From Pseudarthrobacter sp. PS3-L1 (lineage in GTDB: Bacteria; Actinomycetota; Actinomycetes; Actinomycetales; Micrococcaceae): 64,000 nt of DNA. The position numbers and the translations under genes were made by a program. Under the pieces are notes generated by a model. It ran no database searches. It was not told where the DNA came from and saw only the letters and a list, made by a program, of their open reading frames with translations. Positions 55,311 through 64,000 of this stretch are shown here, in pieces. The stretch covers positions 124,001 to 188,000 of the forward strand of contig NZ_JASISU010000004.1 of the NCBI RefSeq assembly GCF_030063285.1, written 5' to 3'. How positions within the stretch are numbered: the first letter of the stretch is position 1; every line of letters begins with the position of its first letter.

Positions 55311-55685
55311 GTGCCTACGATTAACCAGCTGGTCCGAAAGGGCCGCACGCCGAAGGTCAAGAAGACCAAGGCCCCCGCGCTGAACGGCAGCCCCATGCGC
55401 CGTGGCGTTTGCACCCGCGTCTACACCACCACCCCGAAGAAGCCGAACTCGGCTCTCCGTAAGGTGGCACGTGTGCGCCTTAACGGTGGCGTTGAAGTGA
55501 CTGCTTACATTCCCGGTGTTGGCCACAACCTGCAGGAGCACTCCATTGTGCTCGTTCGCGGTGGTCGCGTGAAGGACCTTCCCGGTGTCCGTTACAAGAT
55601 CGTCCGTGGCGCCCTTGATACCCAGGGTGTGAAGAACCGTAAGCAGGCTCGTAGCCGTTACGGCGCAAAGATGGAGAAGAAGTAA
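55311..55685 (+). CDS. rpsL: 30S ribosomal protein S12
   Basis: S12 (124 residues) lies at the decoding centre. It has [11 protein letters not shown] at the start, the streptomycin loop [16 protein letters not shown] with wild-type Lys, and [18 protein letters not shown] with the second wild-type Lys. GTG 55311 is preceded by an ACGGAGAAC stretch. An open frame upstream to 55233 lacks conserved sequence. rpsG follows after 1 base. Confidence 0.97.
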   Translation: MPTINQLVRKGRTPKVKKTKAPALNGSPMRRGVCTRVYTTTPKKPNSALRKVARVRLNGGVEVTAYIPGVGHNLQEHSIVLVRGGRVKDLPGVRYKIVRGALDTQGVKNRKQARSRYGAKMEKK

Positions 55686-55686
55686 T

Positions 55687-56157
55687 ATGCCTCGCAAGGG
55701 TCCGGCCCCCAAGCGGCCGCTAGTAGCAGATCCCGTTTACAGCTCACAGCTGGTAACGCAGCTCATCAACAAGGTGCTGGTTGACGGCAAGAAGTCCACC
55801 GCAGAGCGCATTGTCTACGGCGCACTCGAAGGTGCCCGTGCCAAGTCCGGTGGCGATCCCGTTGCCGCACTCAAGAAGGCGATGGAGAACGTCAAGCCTT
55901 CCCTCGAAGTTCGCTCACGTCGCGTTGGTGGCGCCACCTACCAGGTTCCTGTTGAGGTTAAGCCGGGCCGCTCCACCGCACTCGCACTGCGTTGGTTGGT
56001 TGGTTACTCCAAGGCTCGTCGTGAAAAGACCATGACGGAGCGCCTCCAGAATGAGATCCTGGATGCCTCTAACGGTCTCGGTGCCGCTGTGAAGCGTCGC
56101 GAAGATACCCACAAGATGGCCGAGTCCAACAAGGCCTTCGCACACTACCGCTGGTAA
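55687..56157 (+). CDS. rpsG: 30S ribosomal protein S7
   Basis: S7 (156 residues) initiates assembly of the 30S head and contacts the E-site t[63 protein letters not shown] and the C-terminal NKAFAHYRW are typical. It is the second gene of the rpsL-rpsG-fusA-tuf unit, with fusA 68 bases downstream. Confidence 0.97.
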   Translation: MPRKGPAPKRPLVADPVYSSQLVTQLINKVLVDGKKSTAERIVYGALEGARAKSGGDPVAALKKAMENVKPSLEVRSRRVGGATYQVPVEVKPGRSTALALRWLVGYSKARREKTMTERLQNEILDASNGLGAAVKRREDTHKMAESNKAFAHYRW

Positions 56158-56225
56158 AACTTTCGGACGCTGCCGGCCCTACAGGGCCGGGAGCGTCCGT
56201 GTAGTCCATCCGAAAGGGAGACACC

Positions 56226-58340
56226 GTGGCACAGGACGTGCTTACCGACCTTAGCAAGGTCCGCAACATCGGCATCATGGCCCACATTGATGCCGGCAAG
56301 ACCACTACTACTGAGCGCATCCTGTTCTACACAGGTGTGAACCACAAGATTGGTGAGACGCACGACGGCGCCTCCACCACTGACTGGATGGAACAGGAGA
56401 AGGAACGCGGCATCACCATCACGTCTGCTGCCGTGACCTGCTTCTGGGACCACAACCAGATCAACATCATTGACACACCTGGCCACGTCGACTTCACCGT
56501 TGAGGTTGAGCGCTCACTGCGTGTCCTCGATGGTGCAGTTGCTGTGTTCGACGGTAAGGAAGGCGTGGAGCCACAGTCTGAGACTGTTTGGCGCCAGGCT
56601 GACAAATACGACGTTCCCCGCATCTGCTTCGTGAACAAGATGGACAAGCTCGGTGCTGACTTCTACTTCACCGTGGATACCATCATCAGTCGCCTGGGTG
56701 CCAAGCCCCTCGTCATGCAGCTTCCTATCGGTGCGGAGAATGACTTCATCGGTGTCGTGGATCTCCTTGAGATGCGCGCGCTCGTCTGGCCTGGCGACTC
56801 CAAGGGTGATGTCACCATGGGCGCCAAGTATGAAGTTCGTGAAATTCCCGAGGATCTCAAGGAGCGTGCCGAGGAATACCGCGCCACGCTGGTTGAGACT
56901 GTTGCGGAGTCTTCTGACGAGCTCATGAACAAGTACCTCGAAGGTGAAGAGATCACCGTCGCGGAACTCAAGGCTGGCATCCGTAAGATGACCATCGCGT
57001 CTGAGCTGTACCCCGTGTTCTGTGGCTCCGCCTTCAAGAACCGTGGCGTCCAGCCCATGCTCGATGCTGTTGTCGACTTCCTGCCGAACCCACTTGACGT
57101 CCCCCCGATGATCGGTCACGATCCCCGGGATGAGGAGAAGGAACTGACCCGCGCGCCGTCGTCGGAAGAGCCCTTCTCAGCACTCGCGTTCAAGATTGCG
57201 GCACACCCGTTCTTCGGTCAGCTCACCTTCATCCGCGTGTACTCCGGTCACGTCGAAGCTGGTGCCCAGGTGGTCAACTCCACCAAGGGGAAGAAAGAGC
57301 GCATCGGTAAGCTGTTCCAGATGCACGCCAACAAGGAAATGCCTGTTGAGGGCGCTTCTGCTGGCCACATCTACGCAGCGATTGGACTCAAGGACACCAC
57401 AACGGGTGACACTCTCTGCGATTCGCAGAACCAGATTGTCCTCGAGTCCATGAGCTTCCCGGAGCCTGTGATCTCGGTTGCGATTGAGCCCAACACCAAG
57501 GGTGACCAGGAAAAGCTTTCGACTGCCATCCAGAAACTCTCCGCTGAGGACCCCACCTTCCAGGTGTCCCTCAACGAGGACACGGGACAGACCATCATCG
57601 CTGGCATGGGCGAGCTCCACTTGGATATCCTCGTGGACCGCATGCGTCGCGAATTCAAGGTCGAGGCAAATGTCGGCAAGCCTCAGGTTGCGTACCGCGA
57701 AACCATCAAGCGGGCTGTCGAGCGTCATGACTACACGCACAAGAAGCAGACCGGTGGTTCGGGTCAGTTCGCTAAGATCCAGATCGCCATCGAGCCCTTG
57801 GACACAGCCGATGGTGAGATGTACGAATTCTCAAACAAGGTCACCGGTGGCCGTATTCCCCGCGAATACATCCCCTCCGTGGACGCCGGAATCCAGGATG
57901 CACTCAACGATGGTGTTCTGGCCGGCTATCCGGTTGTCGGCATCAAGGCAACGCTGATTGACGGCGCCTACCACGATGTTGACTCTTCGGAAATGGCCTT
58001 CAAGATTGCCGGCCGGATGGCTTTCAAGGAAGCTGCCCGCAAGGCAAACCCGATCCTGCTTGAACCGCTGATGGATGTCGAGGTCCGCACCCCTGAGGAA
58101 TACATGGGTGAAGTTATTGGTGACCTCAACTCCCGTCGTGGCCAGATGCAGTCTATGGAAGATGCCCAGGGAGTCAAGGTCATTCGTGCCCACGTCCCGC
58201 TGTCCGGTATGTTCGGTTACATCGGCGACCTGCGGTCCAAGACCCAGGGCCGCGCTGTGTACTCCATGACATTCAACAGCTACGCGGAGGTCCCGAAGGC
58301 AGTAGCCGACGAGATCATCCAAAAGACCCGCGGCGAATAG
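56226..58340 (+). CDS. fusA: Elongation factor G
   Basis: EF-G (704 residues) catalyses GTP-dependent translocation. G1 is [15 protein letters not shown] (about 19-33), G2 includes [15 protein letters not shown]3 is DTPGHVDFT and G4 is [10 protein letters not shown]. Domain II-V segments such as [14 protein letters not shown] and [15 protein letters not shown] are intact. GTG 56226 has GAAAGGGAG about 6 bases upstream. The hairpin in the spacer after rpsG is short. tuf follows after 241 bases. Confidence 0.98.
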   Translation: MAQDVLTDLSKVRNIGIMAHIDAGKTTTTERILFYTGVNHKIGETHDGASTTDWMEQEKERGITITSAAVTCFWDHNQINIIDTPGHVDFTVEVERSLRVLDGAVAVFDGKEGVEPQSETVWRQADKYDVPRICFVNKMDKLGADFYFTVDTIISRLGAKPLVMQLPIGAENDFIGVVDLLEMRALVWPGDSKGDVTMGAKYEVREIPEDLKERAEEYRATLVETVAESSDELMNKYLEGEEITVAELKAGIRKMTIASELYPVFCGSAFKNRGVQPMLDAVVDFLPNPLDVPPMIGHDPRDEEKELTRAPSSEEPFSALAFKIAAHPFFGQLTFIRVYSGHVEAGAQVVNSTKGKKERIGKLFQMHANKEMPVEGASAGHIYAAIGLKDTTTGDTLCDSQNQIVLESMSFPEPVISVAIEPNTKGDQEKLSTAIQKLSAEDPTFQVSLNEDTGQTIIAGMGELHLDILVDRMRREFKVEANVGKPQVAYRETIKRAVERHDYTHKKQTGGSGQFAKIQIAIEPLDTADGEMYEFSNKVTGGRIPREYIPSVDAGIQDALNDGVLAGYPVVGIKATLIDGAYHDVDSSEMAFKIAGRMAFKEAARKANPILLEPLMDVEVRTPEEYMGEVIGDLNSRRGQMQSMEDAQGVKVIRAHVPLSGMFGYIGDLRSKTQGRAVYSMTFNSYAEVPKAVADEIIQKTRGE

Positions 58341-58367
58341 CGCTCACGCTCTTCTCGCAGCAAACTC

Positions 58368-58397
58368 GGAAGTCCATTCCCCTGGGGAATGGCTTCC
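58368..58397 (+). other. Inverted repeat in the fusA-tuf spacer
   Basis: GGAAG-T-CCATTCCCC faces GGGGAATGG-CTTCC, a stem with one bulge and a tiny loop, 28 bases after fusA. No T run follows, so it could be an mRNA processing or stability element between fusA and the tuf promoter. Confidence 0.5.
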
Positions 58398-58482
58398 GGT
58401 GTGGTGGGCCGGTGGCCGTCTAACGGCGCCGGCTCATCCACCAAGGTTCAGGGATTACTATGGTCTCCTGAATCTGAAAAAT

Positions 58483-58512
58483 TTCACCAATCCAAAGCCC
58501 CCCAAGTAGACT
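58483..58512 (+). promoter_or_regulatory. Putative internal promoter of tuf
   Basis: TTCACC (58483-58488), an 18-base spacer and TAGACT (58507-58512) lie 70 bases before tuf. The -10 is identical to that of rplJ. Confidence 0.5.
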
Positions 58513-58581
58513 TATCTGAGCTTCTGCCGCGATCAGCGTGGCAGGAAGGTACGTCATTTGAAATCGTTCTAGGAGGAACCT

Positions 58582-59772
58582 GTGGCAAAGGCAAAGTTCG
58601 AGCGGACTAAGCCGCACGTCAACATCGGCACCATTGGTCACGTTGACCACGGTAAGACGACATTGACTGCCGCTATTTCCAAGGTGCTGTACGACCAGTA
58701 CCCGGATCTCAACGAGCAGCGCGACTTCGCGTCGATTGACTCTGCTCCTGAAGAGCGCCAGCGCGGCATTACCATCAACATCTCCCACGTGGAGTACCAG
58801 ACCGAGAAGCGCCACTACGCACACGTAGACGCCCCCGGCCACGCTGACTACATCAAGAACATGATCACCGGTGCCGCGCAGATGGACGGCGCCATCCTGG
58901 TGGTTGCTGCTACTGACGGCCCGATGGCCCAGACCCGCGAGCACGTTCTGCTTGCCCGCCAGGTGGGCGTTCCCTACCTGATGGTCGCGCTGAACAAGTC
59001 CGACATGGTTGACGATGAGGAACTTCTGGACCTCGTTGAAATGGAAGTTCGTGAGTTGCTCAGCGACCAGGGCTTCGATGGCGACGATGCACCGGTAATC
59101 CGCGTTTCCGGCCTGAAGGCACTCGAAGGCGATCCGGTATGGGTCAAGTCCGTTCAGGATCTCATGGCCGCAGTCGACGAGTCCGTTCCGGACCCGGTTC
59201 GTGACCGCGACAAGCCGTTCTTGATGCCGATCGAAGATGTTTTCACCATCACCGGCCGTGGAACCGTTGTTACGGGCCGCGCCGAGCGTGGAACCCTGGC
59301 TATCAACTCCGAGGTCGAGATCGTCGGCATCCGCCCGATCCAGAAGACCACGGTTACCGGTATCGAGATGTTCCACAAGCAGCTCGACGAAGCATGGGCT
59401 GGCGAGAACTGTGGCCTCCTGCTCCGTGGACTGAAGCGCGACGATGTCGAGCGTGGCCAGGTTGTCGTCAAGCCGGGTTCAATCACCCCGCACACCGACT
59501 TCGAAGCCAACGTCTACATCCTCTCCAAGGATGAGGGCGGGCGTCACAACCCGTTCTACTCGAACTACCGTCCGCAGTTCTACTTCCGTACGACGGATGT
59601 TACCGGCGTCATCACCTTGCCTGAGGGCACGGAAATGGTCATGCCCGGTGATAACACTGAGATGACCGTTGCGCTCATCCAGCCCATCGCCATGGAAGAC
59701 GGCCTCGGCTTCGCTATCCGTGAAGGCGGCCGTACGGTCGGTTCAGGACGTGTTACGAAGATCCTCAAGTAG
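58582..59772 (+). CDS. tuf: Elongation factor Tu
   Basis: EF-Tu (396 residues) delivers aminoacyl-tRNA to the ribosome. G1 is [13 protein letters not shown] (about 19-31), G2 has [13 protein letters not shown]3 is [12 protein letters not shown] and G4 is [11 protein letters not shown]. Domain II/III segments [15 protein letters not shown] and [20 protein letters not shown] are intact. GTG 58582 has GGAGGAAC about 6 bases upstream, a strong site. A terminator follows. The S10 operon, a common downstream neighbour, does not follow within the window. Confidence 0.98.
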   Translation: MAKAKFERTKPHVNIGTIGHVDHGKTTLTAAISKVLYDQYPDLNEQRDFASIDSAPEERQRGITINISHVEYQTEKRHYAHVDAPGHADYIKNMITGAAQMDGAILVVAATDGPMAQTREHVLLARQVGVPYLMVALNKSDMVDDEELLDLVEMEVRELLSDQGFDGDDAPVIRVSGLKALEGDPVWVKSVQDLMAAVDESVPDPVRDRDKPFLMPIEDVFTITGRGTVVTGRAERGTLAINSEVEIVGIRPIQKTTVTGIEMFHKQLDEAWAGENCGLLLRGLKRDDVERGQVVVKPGSITPHTDFEANVYILSKDEGGRHNPFYSNYRPQFYFRTTDVTGVITLPEGTEMVMPGDNTEMTVALIQPIAMEDGLGFAIREGGRTVGSGRVTKILK

Positions 59773-59823
59773 TTTCTACTTTAGGTTCGGGAGCATCATC
59801 CGGTATCGGATGGCGTAACCAAG

Positions 59824-59863
59824 AAAGCAACCCCGCTGTATATGCAGCGGGGTTGCTTTTTAC
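59824..59863 (+). terminator. Intrinsic terminator after tuf
   Basis: AAAGCAACCCCGCTG pairs with CAGCGGGGTTGCTTT around TATATG and runs into TTTTTACTC. It is a very strong terminator. Confidence 0.95.
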
Positions 59864-59867
59864 TCTA

Positions 59868-59896
59868 TTTAGTACAGTCTTTGGATTTATTATGTT
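59868..59896 (+). promoter_or_regulatory. Putative promoter of the giant membrane protein gene
   Basis: TTTAGT (59868-59873), a 17-base spacer and TATGTT (59891-59896) lie in a distinctly AT-rich stretch just after the tuf terminator, 55 bases before the ATG. Confidence 0.4.
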
Positions 59897-59950
59897 TGAA
59901 TTCTCTTGGGAATTTTAGCCGCAGGCCACGTGGTGGGGAAACGGGAAGCC

Positions 59951-62900
59951 ATGAATGAAGATGCATATGGGCAGGGCTTTCGGGCTGGCCATCTCCAGGG
60001 TTGGCAGGACGCCGTTGCGAAATACGGATTGACCCTGGCGGGTACAGCCAGCCCGGTAGCGAACTCGAATGAGTCCGAGATGATGCGGGGACCGGAGCAG
60101 GGACGTGTCACTGCCATGCCGTCGCGATCAGTGGGGTGGGGGACTGAAGGGTCTGCGGTGATTCCGACGGAACCTTTGCTCGCTTCCGATTCCGTGTCGA
60201 GGGTTCCGGGAAATCCTGAAAACAACCATCCCAGTCCACTCAACCGCGCACCGTACTACTTCCCCACCCAACAGCATTATGCTCAACCTGTTGCATTGAG
60301 CCCTGCAGAACTAGGCCGTCGTAAAGCGAAGCGCGATAATCAGAACATCAACATCACGCTCTACGTCGCAAGTTTACTTTTTGTTGCGGCGGCAGGGCTG
60401 TTCGTCGGGATTGGCCTGCCCCCAGCGGTAAGTTTTGTTGCCATGTGTGGAATGACTGCTGCCTTTTACGGAGCAGGACTGTCCTTGCACGCCCGCGTCC
60501 CTCGACTGCGGCCAGCCTCCATGGCCTTTACCGGCACGGGCCTGGCCCTTATTCCGGTGTGTGGTCTGAGCATGTACGGGTTCATTCTGCCCAATGGTCC
60601 GGCAGCTTGGTTCGTAACATCAATTCTGGGACTGGTTGCCTATTCCTATGCTGCTCTCCGGCTGTCCAGCCGCGTCCTTGTGTATCTGTCACTGGCATTC
60701 ATTCTCTCAACGGCGATGGCAGCCGCGCCTACCCTTGGCGCCGCCGTGGTCTGGAATTATATGGCTGTCATAGCAACGGCGGCCGGGCTGACTTTTGCCT
60801 CCCGGCTCGCCCCGGCATGGATGCCCGGGATATTTCTGGAGCCTGCCCGGATTGTGCATCCGCTGGTGATACCTGCGGTGTGTGCCGCAGCAACGGTAGT
60901 TCCTGGGCTTGGCGGTTATGGTTACACGGCAGTACTGGGGCTCTCTGGGATCTATTATTCCGCGCTCATATTTGCGAGTGGGTCCAGGGCGGCCCTCTGG
61001 GATCTTTATGGAGCCAGGCTCACCCTGACGCTTGCGCTGGGGACGCTGGTTGGCAGCATCAGCGGCTCTGGGCAGTCTGGACTGGTGGCAGTAGTTGGTC
61101 TTGTCTCCGTCCAGTCGGCATGTCTCGCGGCAGCGCAGGATTACCTCGCCCGGCATTTCCCGCTGGCCTACAAGCACAGAAAGGGATGTGCGCTTCGGCG
61201 CGGGGCGTGGAGAACTGACAGTTTCGTGACGTTCGGTGTGGCTGCGACGCTCAGTCTGGTGCTCCTGGTCCTCACCGCCCTTGACCGGGGTGGAGTCGGT
61301 GCCGTGTCATTCAGTGGGCGCGGAACGCCGGGGTGGCAACCCACCGTGGCGGTGGTGATCCTGAGCGCCGCTGGAATGTACCTTGGCTGGAAAAATCGGG
61401 GCGTCGCTGAGTATGCGGCGTTGGTACCTTTTGTCTTCGCTGTTGTCATGAATCAGGCTTTGCTGCCGTGGGCCTCCGTGCTGCTTCTTGGCGCATGGAC
61501 GTGCTGGTGGGCATTCCGCTGCAGTCGTGAGCAGGTTGGGCGTTCCCTGCTCGTGCTGTTTGCACGGATAGCCGTGACCGTGTTTGTTCCGCTGTTGGTC
61601 TATCAGTCCGATCCCACAAGCCCGGATTGTCTCCGCCGTGTCCTGCTGGCATTTGTCCTAGTTCTTGCGGTCCAGCTCGTGGTAACCGGCGTGCTCGAGG
61701 TTCGTTTGGTCGAAACCGTTGCCCCGCGTGTCACTGCCCTCATCTGCTACGCCGTGGGCCTGGGGGCAGTGCTTAGCATGGCGGGTTTCGGCGCCGAAAA
61801 CAGCGGGCCACTTCTGATTGCCGTGCTGTTCCTCCTGGCCGGTGTGCTGATGTCGGGCTGGCTACTCCTGAGGAATGCCAGTCGATCGTGGGATGATGCG
61901 GCAGTGGCCTGGAGCGTGCCATTGATCGGGCTGGTTATGGCGCTCCTGGCCCGGAGCCAGATCTCTGCCTACGCGGAGATGGTGGTCTTTGTGATGCTCG
62001 TTGGCTACTTCGTGGCTTCGGCCCACAAGCTGCCTTCTCTTCGTCACTGGTATTGGTTGTCTGCCCGAGCAGCCGGAACGGCTGCACTGCTTGAATGGCT
62101 GGCGGAAAGTGAGCGTCGAGGGAGTATTGACGACGTGGGCAATGCCCTCTCGCCGATCATGGTCGCCGCAGTCGTGGTACTTGTGGCCCAGATGGCATTT
62201 CCGCTCATCTGTGCATATCGCGGCAGGGCGGCATCCTGGGTTGTAGCCGATGTTGCCGGAAGCCTGGTCTTGACCAGCATCCTGGCTCTTGCGATGGTTT
62301 TAACACACCAGGACTATATCTACGGCTATTCAGTCCTGAGCAGGACCCCGGACTTTTCGCTCGTGTCTGCCCTGGCGCAGGGAGCAGTCCTCGGATTCGT
62401 TGCCCTCGCCTCAGTAACTGCAGGTTGGGTCCTCTGCGGTAGACCCGGGGCGTGGCTCTTGGCTCCCGGAGTGGCCCTGGTGGTGTTTGGTGCAGGATCA
62501 GGGAATATCTTCAGTTGTGAATTTGCTCTTCTGATTTTTGCTGCTTTTAGTTCCGTCATGACTGCGAAGGCGTCCGAGCCGATTGCGAAAGGTTCCTATT
62601 TCATTGCAGCGCGGATCCTGTTTGCCGCCCTTGCCGTGCTGGTCACCTACCACTACACGTCGTCGTACGTCGTGGTCTCAGTGTCAATGGCATTGGTTCT
62701 CGGAGCCCAGCACTGTGTCCGCTGGTTGCTGCGGCATCGACTTGAGAGCGTTCCCTTCCAGCAGGGAGCCGTGTGGATCACGCTGGCCGGGCAGTGCCTA
62801 CTTCCCGTATCCGGGGTTATTTCCCTGCACAGTGGGGTAGCTGCAGCAGAGCGGGGCACGCGGTGGATGATTCTTCTAGAACTTGTCCTTTTGTTGGTAT

Positions 62901-64000
62901 CGGCTCTATTTGCTGACAGATTCTTCAGGGCACGGGGAGCCAACCACTTTGCTGTTGGCGCGGTACTTGCTGCGGTGGTTGTTCTGGGACCCCTGGGTAC
63001 TTCAAGCACCAACGGCAACCACTTCCTAGCAGGGCAGGTGATCAGCTCCGTAGGAGTGGTCCTGTCCATGGTGTTGATCACAGCCGTCGCCTGTGGAGCG
63101 GGCATCAGGTTCAGCTCCTCGCCCAGCGGAGCCAATCGTTCACTGTGGCTTAGTGCTAGCGGTGGCGGACTGCTGGTAGCGGGCCTCACTCTGGCTATAG
63201 TCCCAGCGGGCTCTTTCACCCTACTGCTCTCGCTGACTGTCCTTGCCGCGGCAGCTGTTTTGCTGATTTCATCACATACGGAGGATCTGGCATTCCTCTA
63301 CCCGCCGGCTGCGATAGCTGGTGTGGTGGGATTTAACGTGCTGAGCCATGCACTTCTGGCGGGTGCAGTAGAGCAGGGCCGGCTCGCAGGCCCATGGGCG
63401 GCCTATCTTCCCCTCCTGACGGGAAGTCTGGTCGCGGGACTCATCCTTTACGGTGCTTTTCTAGCACAGTTTGCACCCGTCCTGTTGGCTTCCGAAAGGT
63501 CCGTGTCGATCAGGAATGGCACCCTTGCCTGGGGAGGGGTCGGCGCTCTTGCACTGCCGGGTGTCCTCGGACTATGGACAAGCGAGACGGTTTGGACTGC
63601 TGCGGTTGTTCTGCTCCTGACAATCGCCGCGGTGGTCCATGCTGTTCCCCGACGTGCCAAGCGCCTCACGCTGGAGATGGGAACAGTCTTTGCTGTGGCA
63701 GCTGTGCAGCAGGCGTCGATTCATAGCATCGGCTTGTGGGGGAGTAATGGGCGCTGGCTGGGAGGGGAAATCTTCAGCGAGCCGTTCTGGGTACTCCAGT
63801 GGTTTGTCGTGTCAGGCGCCGGACTGGCTGCGCTGCGATATTGGCATAACAGCCCACATCTTGGCCGGGCCTACCTGGCCGGCTCAGCTGGCCTGCTCAC
63901 GCTCAGCTCAGCTATTGCCTTGTTTTCCGCGGGTGACGGGCAGCAGCTGGTGATACTGGTGGGGCTGGTCCTGGTTCTTATCGCAGGGCTCTTGGTTCGG
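59951..64000 (+). CDS. Giant polytopic membrane protein, 3' end beyond window
   Basis: From ATG 59951 the frame is open without a stop for 1,350 codons to the window edge. Residues 1-134 are hydrophilic (MNEDAYGQGFRAGHLQGWQD at the start, Pro/Ser-rich after about 40, ending RRKAKRDNQNIN). From about residue 135 onward there are several dozen hydrophobic helices separated by short Arg- or Gly-containing loops, with no soluble domain. I find no catalytic, ATP-binding or transport signature. GGGAAG lies 2 bases before ATG. Codon choice is looser than in neighbouring genes (for example ATA, TTA and AGG occur). It is not a fusion of known transporters that I can recognise. Confidence 0.85.
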   Translation, partial: MNEDAYGQGFRAGHLQGWQDAVAKYGLTLAGTASPVANSNESEMMRGPEQGRVTAMPSRSVGWGTEGSAVIPTEPLLASDSVSRVPGNPENNHPSPLNRAPYYFPTQQHYAQPVALSPAELGRRKAKRDNQNINITLYVASLLFVAAAGLFVGIGLPPAVSFVAMCGMTAAFYGAGLSLHARVPRLRPASMAFTGTGLALIPVCGLSMYGFILPNGPAAWFVTSILGLVAYSYAALRLSSRVLVYLSLAFILSTAMAAAPTLGAAVVWNYMAVIATAAGLTFASRLAPAWMPGIFLEPARIVHPLVIPAVCAAATVVPGLGGYGYTAVLGLSGIYYSALIFASGSRAALWDLYGARLTLTLALGTLVGSISGSGQSGLVAVVGLVSVQSACLAAAQDYLARHFPLAYKHRKGCALRRGAWRTDSFVTFGVAATLSLVLLVLTALDRGGVGAVSFSGRGTPGWQPTVAVVILSAAGMYLGWKNRGVAEYAALVPFVFAVVMNQALLPWASVLLLGAWTCWWAFRCSREQVGRSLLVLFARIAVTVFVPLLVYQSDPTSPDCLRRVLLAFVLVLAVQLVVTGVLEVRLVETVAPRVTALICYAVGLGAVLSMAGFGAENSGPLLIAVLFLLAGVLMSGWLLLRNASRSWDDAAVAWSVPLIGLVMALLARSQISAYAEMVVFVMLVGYFVASAHKLPSLRHWYWLSARAAGTAALLEWLAESERRGSIDDVGNALSPIMVAAVVVLVAQMAFPLICAYRGRAASWVVADVAGSLVLTSILALAMVLTHQDYIYGYSVLSRTPDFSLVSALAQGAVLGFVALASVTAGWVLCGRPGAWLLAPGVALVVFGAGSGNIFSCEFALLIFAAFSSVMTAKASEPIAKGSYFIAARILFAALAVLVTYHYTSSYVVVSVSMALVLGAQHCVRWLLRHRLESVPFQQGAVWITLAGQCLLPVSGVISLHSGVAAAERGTRWMILLELVLLLVSALFADRFFRARGANHFAVGAVLAAVVVLGPLGTSSTNGNHFLAGQVISSVGVVLSMVLITAVACGAGIRFSSSPSGANRSLWLSASGGGLLVAGLTLAIVPAGSFTLLLSLTVLAAAAVLLISSHTEDLAFLYPPAAIAGVVGFNVLSHALLAGAVEQGRLAGPWAAYLPLLTGSLVAGLILYGAFLAQFAPVLLASERSVSIRNGTLAWGGVGALALPGVLGLWTSETVWTAAVVLLLTIAAVVHAVPRRAKRLTLEMGTVFAVAAVQQASIHSIGLWGSNGRWLGGEIFSEPFWVLQWFVVSGAGLAALRYWHNSPHLGRAYLAGSAGLLTLSSAIALFSAGDGQQLVILVGLVLVLIAGLLVR

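Noticed and set aside
60445..61218. 257-codon frame within the giant membrane protein region
   Set aside because: Trp/Cys/Gly-rich shadow of the hydrophobic main frame, which is open continuously from 59951.
1..64000. Search for CRISPR arrays, insertion sequences, integrases, prophage genes and rRNA
   Set aside because: No spaced direct repeats, transposase or integrase motifs, or rRNA-like stretches were seen. The tRNA 3' ends show no duplicated attachment site or adjacent integrase.

Overview
The window is a high-GC actinobacterial chromosome segment, most like Arthrobacter/Pseudarthrobacter (Micrococcaceae). The support is mycothiol synthase (mshD), a GlnR-type orphan regulator, paired HadA/HadB-like dehydratases next to murB, a thyA-folA pair, frequent GTG/TTG starts, and many genes whose start codon lies 6-7 bases after a TANNNT -10 element (probable leaderless mRNAs). 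I see no insertion sequence, prophage, CRISPR array or rRNA gene. Almost all of it is core chromosome.

Layout. 1-10.9 kb: an acetyltransferase cut by the left edge, an EamA transporter, a MOSC protein, a DEAD-box RNA helicase with a long leader, tRNA-Thr and tRNA-Met, a small NAD(P)-binding protein, a Na+/H+ antiporter, and a divergent ROK regulator / GH13 alpha-glucosidase pair with a palindromic operator between them. 11-19 kb: a CitE-like lyase, a DUF2797 protein whose start codon lies inside the preceding terminator, hadA-hadB-murB, asd, and thyA-folA-small membrane protein. 18.7-25.2 kb: a GntR (YtrA-type) regulator with a large membrane protein and a clear operator, then ppk with a MutT1-like Nudix/phosphatase gene, then mshD. 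25.5-30 kb: glnR, a divergent unknown membrane protein, a 37-residue membrane microprotein, a nitrobindin-like protein, a YgfZ-like protein and an ankyrin protein. 30-39 kb: an MFS exporter, an acetyltransferase, pfkA, a divergent PspC/LiaF-like envelope-stress locus with its own two-component system, and an aminotransferase.

39-60 kb is the transcription/translation block: tRNA-Trp, secE, nusG, rplK, rplA, [GNAT], rplJ, rplL, [thiolase, lipoprotein], rpoB, rpoC, rpsL, rpsG, fusA, tuf. Terminators and new promoters mark the inserted genes. After tuf and a strong terminator, a single reading frame of at least 1,350 codons runs off the right edge. It encodes a giant polytopic membrane protein with no family I recognise.

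The most interesting items are that giant protein, the start-inside-terminator arrangement, the two regulator/palindrome pairs, the PspC-rich signalling locus, the glnR-adjacent cluster with its microprotein, and the recurrent leaderless-start pattern. All assignments come from reading motifs and translations. No database search was possible.
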